A stretch of DNA of 64,000 nt, from contig NZ_CP135529.1 of assembly GCF_032401055.1 (NCBI RefSeq), positions 2,480,001 to 2,544,000 on the forward strand, given 5' to 3'. The number at the start of each line of letters is the position of its first letter. Position 1 is the first letter of the stretch. The notes under the pieces are model-generated. The model ran no database searches. It saw only the letters and a program-made list of their open reading frames with translations, and was not told the DNA's origin. Source of the stretch: Tardiphaga sp. 709. GTDB taxonomy: Bacteria > Pseudomonadota > Alphaproteobacteria > Rhizobiales > Xanthobacteraceae. A program made the translations under genes and the position numbers. Positions 46,181-55,295 of this stretch are shown here, in pieces.

Positions 46181-46308
46181 GCATCGACCTTCATAGCCGA
46201 AGCGAAGCAACCTCCGTGCCATCCCGAAGGACGCAGCGCCCTGCCCTGCAACTTCCCCGATCACCGCGCCATCATCCTCATAGCCGAATTCAGTGCAATT
46301 TCATCCGC

Positions 46309-47550
46309 TTAGTCACAGCGGAAGACGTTCTTGCGGATTGTGCCGTGGACGCCCCAATTGGCATCGACCACCTGCGTCACCCCGAAATCCGCACCGACCG
46401 ACATCAGCGAGATCGCCTCGTCTTCGCTCATCTTGTGCACCGTCATCAGGAAACGCCTGAGCTTGCGGAACGCATCGCGCATGGCCCGATCGAGGCTGGA
46501 ATGATTGGCGACGTCGAGCTGCGCATTGGCGCCGAGCTCGGCGAGATAATTCGGGAAGGTGAAGCCGTAGACCGACCAGGCGTCGGGCGTTTCCAGCATC
46601 GGATGCGTCAGGCCTTCAAGGGGCGTACCGCCAAGGTCGCGATGCTTGTGCAGGATGAACTCGAAATCGCCGGTCAGCGAGGTCTCGATGGCCGTGCCGC
46701 CGAGCTCGCTGTCGCCCTGCGCGGCATGGGGATCGCCGACCGAGAAGAACGCACCAGCCACCGCTACGGGATAGAACATCTTGGCGCCCTTGCCGACGCG
46801 CCAGTCATCGATATTGCCGCCTGTGTAGCTCGGCGGGATCGACGACACGAAATCCTCCTCAGATGGCGCGAGGCCCATGGTGCCGAAATGCAGCCGTGCC
46901 GGCACCCTGACATTGGGCAGGATGCTTTCGCGTTTCCTGATGGTCGCGTGATCGACGCGTACGCCGGGATAGTCGATGGTTGGATGCAGGATACCATCGG
47001 GGTCGGTCTGCGGCGTCCAGACATAATTATAGACCGCCTTGGCAAACGGCTCGCCCGACGTATCGAGCTCGAAGATCGTCACGACCTCGCGCGGCTTCGG
47101 TTCCTCGATCAGGTCGTGATAGTGGAATCCCCAATTGGCCGCGACGTTAGAACCAAAGCACTTGCCGGCATAGCAGGCCTTGCAGGCCGGCCGCGGGCGC
47201 ACGTCGAGAATACGCACTTCCAGCACATCGCCCGGCTCCGCGCCTTCGATCGCCACCGGCCCGGTGAGCAGATGCACGCCGACGCCTTCGCCTGAGCCGC
47301 GGACGAACGGACCTTCCGTCGGACCGGAGCCGCGGCGGACGACGGCCTTGTGCTCGCGGGTCCATTTGAACACGCTTTCGGCGCCGGGATCGCCTTCGAT
47401 CATGCGCTCGTAATCGTCATTGGCATGATGCGTCAGCGTTTCGATGGTAGCGCGGTCGCCCGACTTCAGCGTCAGCGCCGGCGTGACCACCTTGCTGAAA
47501 TAGCCCCAGTGAACGGTCTTCGGCGACACCGGAAGAAGATGATGCTTCAT
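46309..47550 (-). CDS. fmdA: Formamidase/acetamidase (FmdA family)
   Basis: A 413-residue FmdA_AmdA enzyme, the usual length: KTVHWGYFSKVVTPALTLKSG, RMIEGDPGAESVFKWTREH, TGPVAIEGAEPGDVLEVRIL, a cysteine cluster CKACYAGKCFGSN (absent from the fusion paralogue), GDPHAAQGDSELGGTAIETS and DFGVTQVVDANWGVHGTI. It hydrolyses formamide or short amides to acid and ammonia. The ATG at 47550 begins MKHHLLPVSPKTVHWGY. It lies between the permease-ATPase gene (46 bases upstream) and the AraC-formamidase fusion. Confidence 0.92.
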   Translation of the reverse strand: MKHHLLPVSPKTVHWGYFSKVVTPALTLKSGDRATIETLTHHANDDYERMIEGDPGAESVFKWTREHKAVVRRGSGPTEGPFVRGSGEGVGVHLLTGPVAIEGAEPGDVLEVRILDVRPRPACKACYAGKCFGSNVAANWGFHYHDLIEEPKPREVVTIFELDTSGEPFAKAVYNYVWTPQTDPDGILHPTIDYPGVRVDHATIRKRESILPNVRVPARLHFGTMGLAPSEEDFVSSIPPSYTGGNIDDWRVGKGAKMFYPVAVAGAFFSVGDPHAAQGDSELGGTAIETSLTGDFEFILHKHRDLGGTPLEGLTHPMLETPDAWSVYGFTFPNYLAELGANAQLDVANHSSLDRAMRDAFRKLRRFLMTVHKMSEDEAISLMSVGADFGVTQVVDANWGVHGTIRKNVFRCD

Positions 47551-47596
47551 GCTGAGGCCCTCGGTAGCAAATGGACGAACTTCACAGGCGCGATGA

Positions 47597-49207
47597 TCAC
47601 GAGACTTCCGCCTCCATCGCATTGAGAAAACGCTGCGCGACGGGATTGCGCGGATTGGTCAGGACTTCACTGGCTGGGCCTTCCTCGATGATCGCGCCTC
47701 CGGCGAGCAGCACCACACGGTCGGCCACTTCGCTGGCAAAGCGGAGCTGATGCGTCGAGATGATCATGGTCAGACCGTCCTCGACCGCGAGGCGGCGGAT
47801 CACTTCGAGCACTTCATTGACCAGTTCGGGATCGAGCGCCGACGTCGGCTCGTCCAGCAACAGCACGCTTGGATTGGGCGCGATCGCGCGGGCAATGGCG
47901 ACGCGCTGCTGCTGACCGCCTGACAGATGCCGCGGCAGCGCATCGGCGCGGTGGCTGAGACCGACGCGCGCCAGGAGTTCATCGGCGCGGCGCTCAGCAG
48001 CGGCGCGCGCGACACCGTGCACCCAACGCAGCGGGCCGGCGATGTTCTCCTTGGCCGTGAGGTGGCCGAACAGGTTGAACTGCTGGAACACCATGCCGAC
48101 GCCGACCTCGGCGCGGGCATTCGCCAGCAAACGTGGCGACAGCGGCTTACCGTGCGCGTTGAAGCCGAGCTGGCGGCCGGCGACCTTGATGGCGCCGCCG
48201 TTCCACAGTTCGAGATTGTTGATACAGCGGAGCAGCGTGCTTTTGCCGGAGCCACTTGGTCCGAGCAGCGCGATCACTTCACCGATCCGCACCGTGATGT
48301 CGACGCCGTCGAGCACCACGTTCCTGTCGTAGCTCTTGCGGAGATCGGAGACCTCGACGGCGACATTGTTGCGCGCCAGCATCTCCGCGCGTTTGGCGCG
48401 ATCGGCGCGTTCCGGCCGCATCCGCGGCGGCGGTAATTCCGCAATGCCGCCGTCGGGCAGGATTTCCGGCAGCATGTCCGCCTGCGGCGCCAGCGGATCG
48501 TCGCTGCCAGGCGCGCGATACCACGGCATGAAGCGCATGAACTGGTTCTGCCTGGTCGTACGATCGAGGTCGAACTTCCATTCCAGAAGCAGCTGGATGC
48601 CGGCGATCGCCGCTGTGAGCAGCAGATAGATCAGACCCGACGCGAAGAAGATCGAAAAGAAATCGAAAGTCGAGGATGCCAGCTGCGTCGAGCGCAACGT
48701 CAGCTCCTGCACGGCGATGACGGAGGCCAGCGACGAGTTCTTCAGCGCGCTGACCGCTTCATTGCCGAAAGCCGGGATCATCGAGCGGATCGCCTGCGGC
48801 GCGATGATCCGGCGCATCAGGACGCCCGGGGTCATGCCGAGCGCCTGGCCGGCCACCACCTGACCGCGATCGACACCGAGTACGCCGGAGCGCAGCATTT
48901 CGGCGATGAATGGCGCCTCGTTACAAGCCAGTGCCAGGCCGGCGGCGAGAATGGCGGGAAGCTTGATGCCGATCTGCGGCAGGGCGTTATAGGCAAACAC
49001 CATCTGCAGGATCAGCGGGGTGCCGCGAAAGATCACGGCATAGACCCGGGCGAAGGATGCCAGCGGCTTGAACCTGCTGAGCTGCATCCATGCCAGGATC
49101 AGGCCGAGGATCAGCCCGCCGCACAGACCGAGGGCGGTGACCTGCAAGGTCGCCTGGATGCCCTCGATCATATACGGCATGCTGAGATAGTGGAGGAACA
49201 GCTCCAT
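47597..49207 (-). CDS. Fused amino acid-type ABC permease and ATP-binding protein
   Basis: A 536-residue single polypeptide. Residues 1-225 are a HisM/GlnP-like permease (TLQVTALGLCGGLILGLILA, EAPFIAEMLRSGVLGVDRGQ, the EAA loop VAGQALGMTPGVLMRRIIAP). After an 80-residue proline-rich linker, residues about 290-536 form a GlnQ-like ATPase (GPSGSGKSTLLRCINNLE, HLSGGQQQRVAIARAI, LLLDEPTSALDPEL). A homodimer would supply both transmembrane and both nucleotide-binding domains. Its binding protein is encoded 48 bases upstream. The cluster suggests an amide or amino-acid-like substrate. Confidence 0.92.
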   Translation of the reverse strand: MELFLHYLSMPYMIEGIQATLQVTALGLCGGLILGLILAWMQLSRFKPLASFARVYAVIFRGTPLILQMVFAYNALPQIGIKLPAILAAGLALACNEAPFIAEMLRSGVLGVDRGQVVAGQALGMTPGVLMRRIIAPQAIRSMIPAFGNEAVSALKNSSLASVIAVQELTLRSTQLASSTFDFFSIFFASGLIYLLLTAAIAGIQLLLEWKFDLDRTTRQNQFMRFMPWYRAPGSDDPLAPQADMLPEILPDGGIAELPPPRMRPERADRAKRAEMLARNNVAVEVSDLRKSYDRNVVLDGVDITVRIGEVIALLGPSGSGKSTLLRCINNLELWNGGAIKVAGRQLGFNAHGKPLSPRLLANARAEVGVGMVFQQFNLFGHLTAKENIAGPLRWVHGVARAAAERRADELLARVGLSHRADALPRHLSGGQQQRVAIARAIAPNPSVLLLDEPTSALDPELVNEVLEVIRRLAVEDGLTMIISTHQLRFASEVADRVVLLAGGAIIEEGPASEVLTNPRNPVAQRFLNAMEAEVS

Positions 49208-49255
49208 GGAGGCGGAAAGCCCTTACGTGAGAGTATCCTTGCTTGCGGGCCGGCG

Positions 49256-50176
49256 TTACTTCACCGTCAGCAGGCCGGGCTCCATCAGGTTTTCCGGATC
49301 GAGTTTCCACTTCTTCAGCAGTGCCAGTTGATCACCGGACTTGTAGATCTCGGTGAGTGCGGCCTTCACTGCATCGCGAAACTTGGGCTTGTCCTTCGGC
49401 ACGGCGATGCCGACCTGATAGGGGATCGTCACCGCAACCGCCTTTTCGAGCTTGTCCGGATAGGCTTTCACCGCGTTGTCGACAGTGTTGACGTCGTTGA
49501 TATAGGTGTCAGCGCGACCGGCAAGGATCGCCTGGATGCAGTTGGCATTGTTGTCATAGAGCTGGATGGTCGGCTCCGCCTTGCCTTCCTTCTTGCATTC
49601 CGGCCCCAGCGCCTGGATCAGCGGCACTTCGACATAGCCGGTGTTTTCCGCCGCAGCCGTGCCGCACAGCGAGGTGTTGATGCCGGTAATCTTCTTCGGA
49701 TTGCCCTTGGCGACCAGCACGCCGTCGAACACCTTGGAATAGGTGATGAAATCGGCCGCCTTGGCGCGCTCCTCGGTGGCATAGATGTCGGATATCACGA
49801 TGTCGGCCTGGCCCGATGCCAGCGTGGTCAGCAAGGCTGCGAAGGTCACAGCCTTGTAGGTCAGCTTGAAGCCAAGGCATTCGCCGATCTGCTCACCGAG
49901 ATCGATATCGAAACCGATATATTTGTTGGGATCCTTGGGATCGATCGATTCATAGCCCGGTGTATGCGGATTAATGGCGTTGACGAGCGTCTTGCCTTTC
50001 CAGTCCGGATACTTCGCCTGCAACTCGGCGCAAGCCGCCGGCACGGCCGCCTGCGCCGACATCGGAACAAAGGTACCGACCGCCAATAGCGCGCCCACTG
50101 CCGCCGCACGCCATCCGATCATCGCGCCCGTTTCAGGCCAAAGCCTACGGATGTCAGCAAAATGCAACTTGACCAT
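49256..50176 (-). CDS. Amino acid-type ABC transporter substrate-binding protein (SBP_bac_3)
   Basis: A protein of 306 residues with an N-terminal signal (GWRAAAVGALLAVGTFVPMS, cleavage near AQA) and SBP_bac_3 blocks: NKYIGFDIDLGEQIGECLG, LASGQADIVISDIYATEERA, VDFITYSK-like ADFITYSKVFDGVLVAKG. Two cysteine pairs are possible. The ATG at 50176 is about eight bases after AGGAG; an internal ATG at 50122 gives a shorter signal peptide. It is the first gene of the operon with the fused permease-ATPase and the formamidases. Confidence 0.9.
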   Translation of the reverse strand: MVKLHFADIRRLWPETGAMIGWRAAAVGALLAVGTFVPMSAQAAVPAACAELQAKYPDWKGKTLVNAINPHTPGYESIDPKDPNKYIGFDIDLGEQIGECLGFKLTYKAVTFAALLTTLASGQADIVISDIYATEERAKAADFITYSKVFDGVLVAKGNPKKITGINTSLCGTAAAENTGYVEVPLIQALGPECKKEGKAEPTIQLYDNNANCIQAILAGRADTYINDVNTVDNAVKAYPDKLEKAVAVTIPYQVGIAVPKDKPKFRDAVKAALTEIYKSGDQLALLKKWKLDPENLMEPGLLTVK

Positions 50177-51330
50177 TCGATCGCTCCTTCGACGTTGTCA
50201 TGGCCTGAACCATGTTCCTAACCTCGAAGAAGCCTACGGGCGCATGTCCGCAGAAAGCTTGTCCCGGGACGTACAATAATTTGGATCGTCCGCTCCCATG
50301 ATTTGGGCAGAGCTGCCACATTAATGGGCGGCGGATCGGCGACGAGCCGCTCAAGAGTGCTCGTGCAATGTCGTCCGTCTCGGCCGACACGCCATTCTTC
50401 GGACCAACAGGCAGAGTTGGTGAGTGATGACCTTCGTCTGAGCCGAACCGTCGCAAGATGTCCTCGCACGACAACGATAAGCTGTAGGCCGTCGACCGAT
50501 GGGAGTGTACTCACGAACCGCGCAGTGCATGGGTACGTCCCTGAGGAAGGCAACCAAACTGGTCCGCCAAGTTACGATCCATATCTTCAGGTGCTCATGA
50601 CGGACGCCTCCAACCTCAGAATGGGCAGCCTGACACGGAGCAAAAGTCGCGCCGACATGTGAGAAGAAATTGGTGTTCCTTGCCGACGAATAAAGCGGTA
50701 GCGCGGTCAACTAAAGCACGAGATGGCGCAAGCCGCGTTCTGGGCTTAAAAATATTGATGTCCGCTTTTGATCGCGAGGATGACTTTCTCATCTCTGATC
50801 GACCCAGAAGCTTCCCTGCTTTCGAAAACAAATTCCCTGTTTAATTGTCCCAGGAACTGCCCCACGAGACGGTCGCTCCTGTCGAAGCGGATGAGTTCCC
50901 TGTAAAATTCCCTGTTTGCAGGGAATTGGCTTAGAGACAGGTGCGAACAGCACTCCCGCCCCAGCCAGACCAGTCCCGTCGGACGTCTATTTTCCCTGAT
51001 GTTTCGAGAATGGCCCGCAATTCGCGCTTTTCCCCCGAACGGAACAGTCTCTGGCTGGCGAAATCGGCGCAAATAGCTGTCCAATTCCCGAAAGTTTCCG
51101 GTTAACCCGCAGCAATTCGCGTTGTCGAGAGATTGCACGCAAACTCCTTCTACACGCCGGCCATCTGCTCTCCAGCAAGAACGGCTTTAATGATGCCTCG
51201 CCACGAGTTCCCTCGGGCGGAACCAATGCGAGCCCAGATCATTGGTCGTCGTCACCGCGTGGCTCTCGGCTTTTATCCGTGATGAGAACGCCATTCGCGC
51301 TCCCGCCCCTCCAATGGAAGGGAGGCGTGC
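50177..51330. other. Gene-poor region with short repeats
   Basis: I see no convincing gene in about 1150 bases. Frames on both strands lack codon bias and family resemblance. The stretch 50812-50998 carries a cluster of TTCCCTG heptamers (separate entry). The region could hold decayed accessory DNA between two conserved blocks. Confidence 0.5.
50812..50998. repeat. Cluster of TTCCCTG/CAGGGAA heptamers
   Basis: TTCCCTG occurs at 50812, 50833, 50896, 50908 and 50992, and its complement CAGGGAA at 50919, giving a palindrome TTCCCTG-TTTG-CAGGGAA at 50908-50925. Six exact heptamers in 187 bases is far above chance. The spacing is irregular (21, 63, 12, 84 bases), so this is neither a CRISPR nor a simple tandem repeat. 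Confidence 0.7.
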
Positions 51331-51525
51331 ATGAAACCGCGTCACTTTTTCAGAGACAACGATCCCCAGCAGATCCTGGTTGATCAGGCGAAGGCGTTGC
51401 GCGCCCGCGCAATGCGAATGCCCGCCGGCGTGGAGCGGGATCGGCTGCTTGAGCAAGCCTGCCCGAGGTACGCCAACCTTCACATTTGGGCCAATTCTCC
51501 TGGCCTACGGCCTCCTGAAAGGTAA
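51331..51525 (+). CDS. Small conserved rhizobial protein of unknown function
   Basis: A 64-residue protein starting MKPRHFFRDNDPQQILVDQA, with RMPAGVERDRLLEQA and an end WANSPGLRPPER. This layout resembles small Bradyrhizobium-type proteins with ...PGPERDxLLxKARQA...W..SPGLQPP. The block just before the end (CPRYANLHI) departs from that pattern, so a local change is possible. GGAGG precedes the ATG. No function is known. Confidence 0.6.
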   Translation: MKPRHFFRDNDPQQILVDQAKALRARAMRMPAGVERDRLLEQACPRYANLHIWANSPGLRPPER

Positions 51526-51529
51526 GTGC

Positions 51530-51808
51530 ATGCCCCATCCCACCAGTCGAAGCTGGACAGAGAACGACATTGCTCGGCTAAGACAGCTCTCCCTTGAGGG
51601 CGCGTCGACTGTTCGGGCTCCCGCCGCCCTGAACCGCCGAACCCCATCGGTCGCTAGAATGGCCAGGCGCGGCATTTCGCCGGCCGGCACACGGGAGATG
51701 AAAGCTGCTATCCGTGCGCTTGATCCCCGGCTGCCTTCTCTTCGGAGCATTGACGCGAATGCGAGTATCTTCTCGCGGGCAACCCACTGCGAACGTTCGA
51801 GTGTGTGA
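51530..51808 (+). CDS. Small GcrA/SANT-like DNA-binding protein
   Basis: A 92-residue protein that starts MPHPTSRSWTENDIARLRQL. The segment SWTENDIARLRQLSLEGAST, then AALNRRTPSVARMARRGIS, is the Myb/SANT or GcrA-like HTH arrangement of small rhizobial proteins (tryptophan start, then a recognition helix rich in R/S/V). It begins five bases after the preceding small gene and could be co-transcribed with it. Target genes are unknown. Confidence 0.6.
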   Translation: MPHPTSRSWTENDIARLRQLSLEGASTVRAPAALNRRTPSVARMARRGISPAGTREMKAAIRALDPRLPSLRSIDANASIFSRATHCERSSV

Positions 51809-51953
51809 ACTGTTTAAGCGTTACTGAAGAACTTGAAGACCTGACCGTCGAGTAGAGCGTTTCGTCGGCAACAGCTGTAAGGTTTAGTCCTAGCCGGCGA
51901 TAACCAGCCAATAACCCAGGCGCGCGTTAATTAAGCTTCGAGGGAAGTGACTA

Positions 51954-53861
51954 ATGACTGAGAATAATAACTCCGAGCGTAGCCTCTTCGAAAGCGAGCG
52001 TGCATTTCGGCTCCTCGTACAGGGCGTTACGGATTACGCAATCTATCTGCTGGACCTGAACGGCATCGTATCGAATTGGAATGCGGGTGCCGAGACGATT
52101 AAAGGATATGGCGCGGATGAGATCGTGGGCCAGCACTTTTCTATTTTCTATCCCCCGGAAGACCGCGAAGCCGGGCTTCCGGCCGCCGCATTAGAGGCCG
52201 CGCGTCGGAATAAGCGCTTCGAAGCGGAAGGTTGGCGGATGCGCAAAGACGGTTCGCGATTTTTCGCTTCCGTCGTCATTGATGCCATCTATGAAAATGA
52301 TGTTCTTGTCGGCTTCGCGAAAATCACGCGCGACATTACCGAGCGGATGCAGGCACGCTCCGCATTGAACGAAAGCGAAAGTTATTTTCGGCTGCTGGTG
52401 GAGAATGTCACAGACTACGCCCTGTACATGCTTGATCCGGAAGGTCGGGTCACCAGCTGGAACCTGGGCGGTCAGCGGATCAAAGGCTATCTTCCCGAGG
52501 AAATTATCGGCCAGCACTTTTCGCGCTTTTACACCCCCGGTGACCGGGACGCGGGAAAACCGGCGCGTGCGCTAGCAATTGCGCGTGAGAAGGGCCGCTA
52601 CGAGGAGGAAGGCTTACGCGTTCGCAAAGATGGTTCGTTTTTTTGGGCGAGCGTGGTCATTGATCCCGTTCGCAACAATGCAGGCGAATTGATTGGCTTT
52701 GCCAAGATAACGCGCGATATCACAGAACGACGTCAAGCGGCGCAGCAGCTTGAACGTATGCAAAAGCAGCTAGCGGAATCGCAGAAGATGGATGCGCTCG
52801 GACAGCTGACCGGCGGAGTCGCCCACGACTTTAACAACTTACTTATGGCGGTTACCGGCAACACTCGGCTGATCAAGCGCCACGCCATCGATCCTCGCGT
52901 GGTCAAGGCAGCAGAAGCGATCGAGGCCAGCGTTCGTCGCGGTGCATCACTTACCCGCCAGCTGCTCACGTTTGCGCGCCGCCAACAGGTCGATCCGGTA
53001 TTGCTTGACGTTGGAGAGACAGTACAGGCTGTGCGCGAGGTTTTGGTAACGATTTTGGGCAGCGCGATACAGCTCGAAATCTCTGTACCCGCCGGACTCT
53101 GGCCGGTATTTGCGGATCAAACCGAACTTGAGACCGCACTTATCAATCTGGGCATAAACGCGCGTGATGCCATGCCCGACGGCGGCACCTTGACGATTGC
53201 GGCCGAGAATTACTGTGTCGCTGATGGAGATGATAGAGGCGAGTATGTGAGCATCAAGGTGATCGATACTGGCACTGGTATTCCCGACGATGTCATTGCG
53301 CGGGTGTTCGACCCGTTTTTCACGACCAAACCTGTTGGCAAGGGAACGGGATTGGGGCTCTCGCAAGTTCATGGCTTTGTTAATCAGGCCGGCGGCAATG
53401 TCGGGATCAAAAGCTGCCTCGGCGCCGGCACCGAAATCGTCATTCGCCTTCCGCGCGGAGAAGGCCATGCTGGCGCGCACGAAGCAGAGGTTCTGGCCGA
53501 AGGAGCGGGCACCGTTCTTCTTGTTGAAGACAATCCCGATGTTGCAACCTCCAGCGCCCTCCTTTTGGAGGAGCTAGGATACCGCGTGAAATGGGTAGCC
53601 GACGCAGATTCCGCCTTGCGCGAAGTCGAGCGTAACGGCATCGACATTGTGTTCAGTGATGTTGTGATGCCGGGAAAAATGGACGGTCTTGGTCTCGCTC
53701 GCCATCTCAAACAAAGTCACCCGCACATACCGGTGGTTCTCGCATCGGGCTATAGTGATGCCTCGCGGAAGTCCGGTTTGGAATTTCCGCTGTTGCGCAA
53801 ACCCTATGAGCTTCACGAGCTGAGCAATGCGCTAGAGACAGCTCGGAACGGTGCCGTTTGA
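51954..53861 (+). CDS. Hybrid histidine kinase with two PAS domains and C-terminal receiver
   Basis: A 635-residue cytoplasmic protein without membrane segments. Two PAS/PAC units occupy about residues 12-135 and 140-265 and are very similar (FRLLVQGVTDYAIYLLDLNG and FRLLVENVTDYALYMLDPEG), suggesting duplication. The phospho-acceptor histidine is H291 in LGQLTGGVAHDFNNLLMAV, the ATPase has N box INLGINARDAMPDGG and G boxes DTGTGIPDDV and GKGTGLGLSQVHGFV, and the receiver (about 517-630) has TVLLVEDNPDV and the phospho-aspartate in FSDVVMPG. The signal is unknown; the PAS domains might bind heme or flavin. No separate response regulator gene is adjacent. Confidence 0.93.
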   Translation: MTENNNSERSLFESERAFRLLVQGVTDYAIYLLDLNGIVSNWNAGAETIKGYGADEIVGQHFSIFYPPEDREAGLPAAALEAARRNKRFEAEGWRMRKDGSRFFASVVIDAIYENDVLVGFAKITRDITERMQARSALNESESYFRLLVENVTDYALYMLDPEGRVTSWNLGGQRIKGYLPEEIIGQHFSRFYTPGDRDAGKPARALAIAREKGRYEEEGLRVRKDGSFFWASVVIDPVRNNAGELIGFAKITRDITERRQAAQQLERMQKQLAESQKMDALGQLTGGVAHDFNNLLMAVTGNTRLIKRHAIDPRVVKAAEAIEASVRRGASLTRQLLTFARRQQVDPVLLDVGETVQAVREVLVTILGSAIQLEISVPAGLWPVFADQTELETALINLGINARDAMPDGGTLTIAAENYCVADGDDRGEYVSIKVIDTGTGIPDDVIARVFDPFFTTKPVGKGTGLGLSQVHGFVNQAGGNVGIKSCLGAGTEIVIRLPRGEGHAGAHEAEVLAEGAGTVLLVEDNPDVATSSALLLEELGYRVKWVADADSALREVERNGIDIVFSDVVMPGKMDGLGLARHLKQSHPHIPVVLASGYSDASRKSGLEFPLLRKPYELHELSNALETARNGAV

Positions 53862-54092
53862 CAGCTCCCTTGGTCCATTCTTGAAGTAGTCCCTGCTGCA
53901 CCGGCCCTGCGTCAATTTGCACTCGGCCTCCTCCAAAACGCCCGTGCCAGCACACATCCCTTAACAGGCGTCGTTGGTCGACGTGATTCAGCGGGCGCGT
54001 TGTGCTCAATCATGCGCGCCCAAAATACTTTAGCTACACAGACCCTGACCTGTGGCTTGGCGTTCTGACGCACTGCCTGCGCTTCTCATGCG

Positions 54093-54248
54093 TTACTCAG
54101 GCATCGGTTTCGGATCGTCAGGATTGGGTCTCTCCAATTCACCCTTGGCTCGGTGCCAGAAGTCCTCTGGCTTGCCTTCGGGCTTACCATCCCTCTCCCA
54201 GAGTTGATGGGCATATTTCCGGATCTGCTCTTCTGAGTATTCGGGCAC
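54093..54248 (-). CDS. DUF2934 family small protein
   Basis: A 51-residue protein from a GTG at 54248 with AGGAG upstream: PEYSEEQIRKYAHQLWERDG, then KPEGKPEDFWHRAKGEL. This is the DUF2934 pattern (helix with R.A..LWE..GRP.G....HW..AE.EL), frequent in Rhizobiales. Function unknown. Confidence 0.7.
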   Translation of the reverse strand: MPEYSEEQIRKYAHQLWERDGKPEGKPEDFWHRAKGELERPNPDDPKPMPE

Positions 54249-54317
54249 CGATATCTCCTGATGATGAATTGAGAAACCTGCGATTGTTCAAAGTGTTCCT
54301 CTGAAAAGGAGATGATC

Positions 54318-54413
54318 ATGAAAGACCAAGAAATGCGGCAGGACGAAAGGGCCAGATGCAACCGGCGGACAAGGATCGCGTCGGAGAGCATCCTTGCAAA
54401 ACATCTGCTTTGA
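54318..54413 (+). CDS. Possible very small protein
   Basis: An open frame of 31 codons (MKDQEMRQDERARCNRRTRI onward) follows AGGAG by six bases. It is basic and without recognisable family. The ribosome binding site is the only strong support. Confidence 0.3.
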   Translation: MKDQEMRQDERARCNRRTRIASESILAKHLL

Positions 54414-54469
54414 ATCTTCTTGAGCCCGCCATCAAACCGGAGATAGGATAAACAAAACGGGAGGTCGGT

Positions 54470-54640
54470 ATGAAAGAGCTTCAGACCTATCGCGCGATGG
54501 AAAGCCTTTGCCGTCAGCGAGCCGCGCACTTCCCCGAAGAAAGCTGGAAGCATCTTGCCGACGCCGAGATGTGGCGGCACAAGGCCATGGACCTGATTGC
54601 CGAGCATCACGTCGAGTGTAATCAGCCCGAAGCCGCTTAA
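54470..54640 (+). CDS. Small conserved protein of unknown function
   Basis: A 56-residue soluble protein, MKELQTYRAMESLCRQRAAH then EESWKHLADAEMWRHKAMDL, preceded by GGGAGG. The composition (W, H and A-rich amphipathic helix, PEESWKxLAEAExW) resembles small proteins common in Bradyrhizobium-type genomes. No function is recognised. Confidence 0.6.
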   Translation: MKELQTYRAMESLCRQRAAHFPEESWKHLADAEMWRHKAMDLIAEHHVECNQPEAA

Positions 54641-54965
54641 CGCATATTCTCGAATGTCCGCATTGCGGACACCAAGGCCCCGGCAAGGTAGGGTTTCGGG
54701 ATAAAAGGGCGTTGGCCGGAATGGTCATCGGCCTCGCCTTCCCGGTTCTGATAATGATACGGACCGGTGGCCGCCCAGATCCGGTAATTATTTTACTTCA
54801 GAGTGTTCCTGCGTCGGCAACGTAGAATGCGTGGAGCCACGGATCGCGCATTCAGGGGCTGATTTACCACCGACGCACGGAACCTAAGCGTCTCCCGACG
54901 ATTTGTTGGAAATGCTGCATGCACGCAGATGCATAGCTTGCTTGCGTTACCCAAGGGAGAGACAG
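54641..54965. other. Intergenic region before the small exported protein
   Basis: These 325 bases show no coding character. A small inverted repeat TGTCCGCATTGCGGACA lies near 54656-54672, reminiscent of the arms of the dispersed hairpin repeat seen elsewhere, and might act as a terminator for the preceding small gene. Confidence 0.4.
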
Positions 54966-55295
54966 ATGAAAATGACTCGACTGATTCTCGCGTGCGCCAT
55001 CGCACTGGGGCTTAGTGGCGCTACAGCGTATGCGGGGCCCTGCACCACTGACAAATCGGCAGAAATGCGTGACGCGGGCTCTGGCCCGACGCCGGGAAAC
55101 ACCGGAACGACGGTAGGCAGTGCAAATTCCAACACTGGTCAGCACCCACCGACGAGCGCCATGAACCAGCAGGCCGGCAATACTCCAGCGTCGTCCGAGG
55201 ATGCTCAGAAACAGATGCAAGGACGGCCCACTGCAGCGCAGCAGGCCGAGGGAGCAACGGCTGCACCGGGCAAAACCGCCGACAACGACTGCTGA
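54966..55295 (+). CDS. Small exported protein, Gly/Thr/Asn/Gln-rich
   Basis: A 109-residue protein with a clear signal peptide (MKMTRLILACAIALGLSGAT, cleavage near AYA) and a mature part beginning GPCTTDKSAEMRDAGSGPTP and rich in small polar residues, ending TADNDC. Two cysteines (near the mature N-terminus and at the C-terminus) could pair. Similar low-complexity exported proteins are widespread in Bradyrhizobium-type bacteria. Its role is unknown. Confidence 0.75.
   Translation: MKMTRLILACAIALGLSGATAYAGPCTTDKSAEMRDAGSGPTPGNTGTTVGSANSNTGQHPPTSAMNQQAGNTPASSEDAQKQMQGRPTAAQQAEGATAAPGKTADNDC

Noticed and set aside
44408-46312. Plus-strand frame of about 634 codons opposite the AraC-formamidase fusion
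   Set aside because: The opposite strand encodes two well-recognised domains; the plus frame has only shadow composition.
50812-50998. CRISPR array
   Set aside because: The repeat unit is only seven bases, spacing is irregular, and no cas genes are present anywhere in the window.
50746-51138. Minus-strand frame of 130 codons in the gene-poor stretch
   Set aside because: Its apparent repeated GNF/REF words come from the CAGGGAA repeats; there is no domain pattern and no convincing start.
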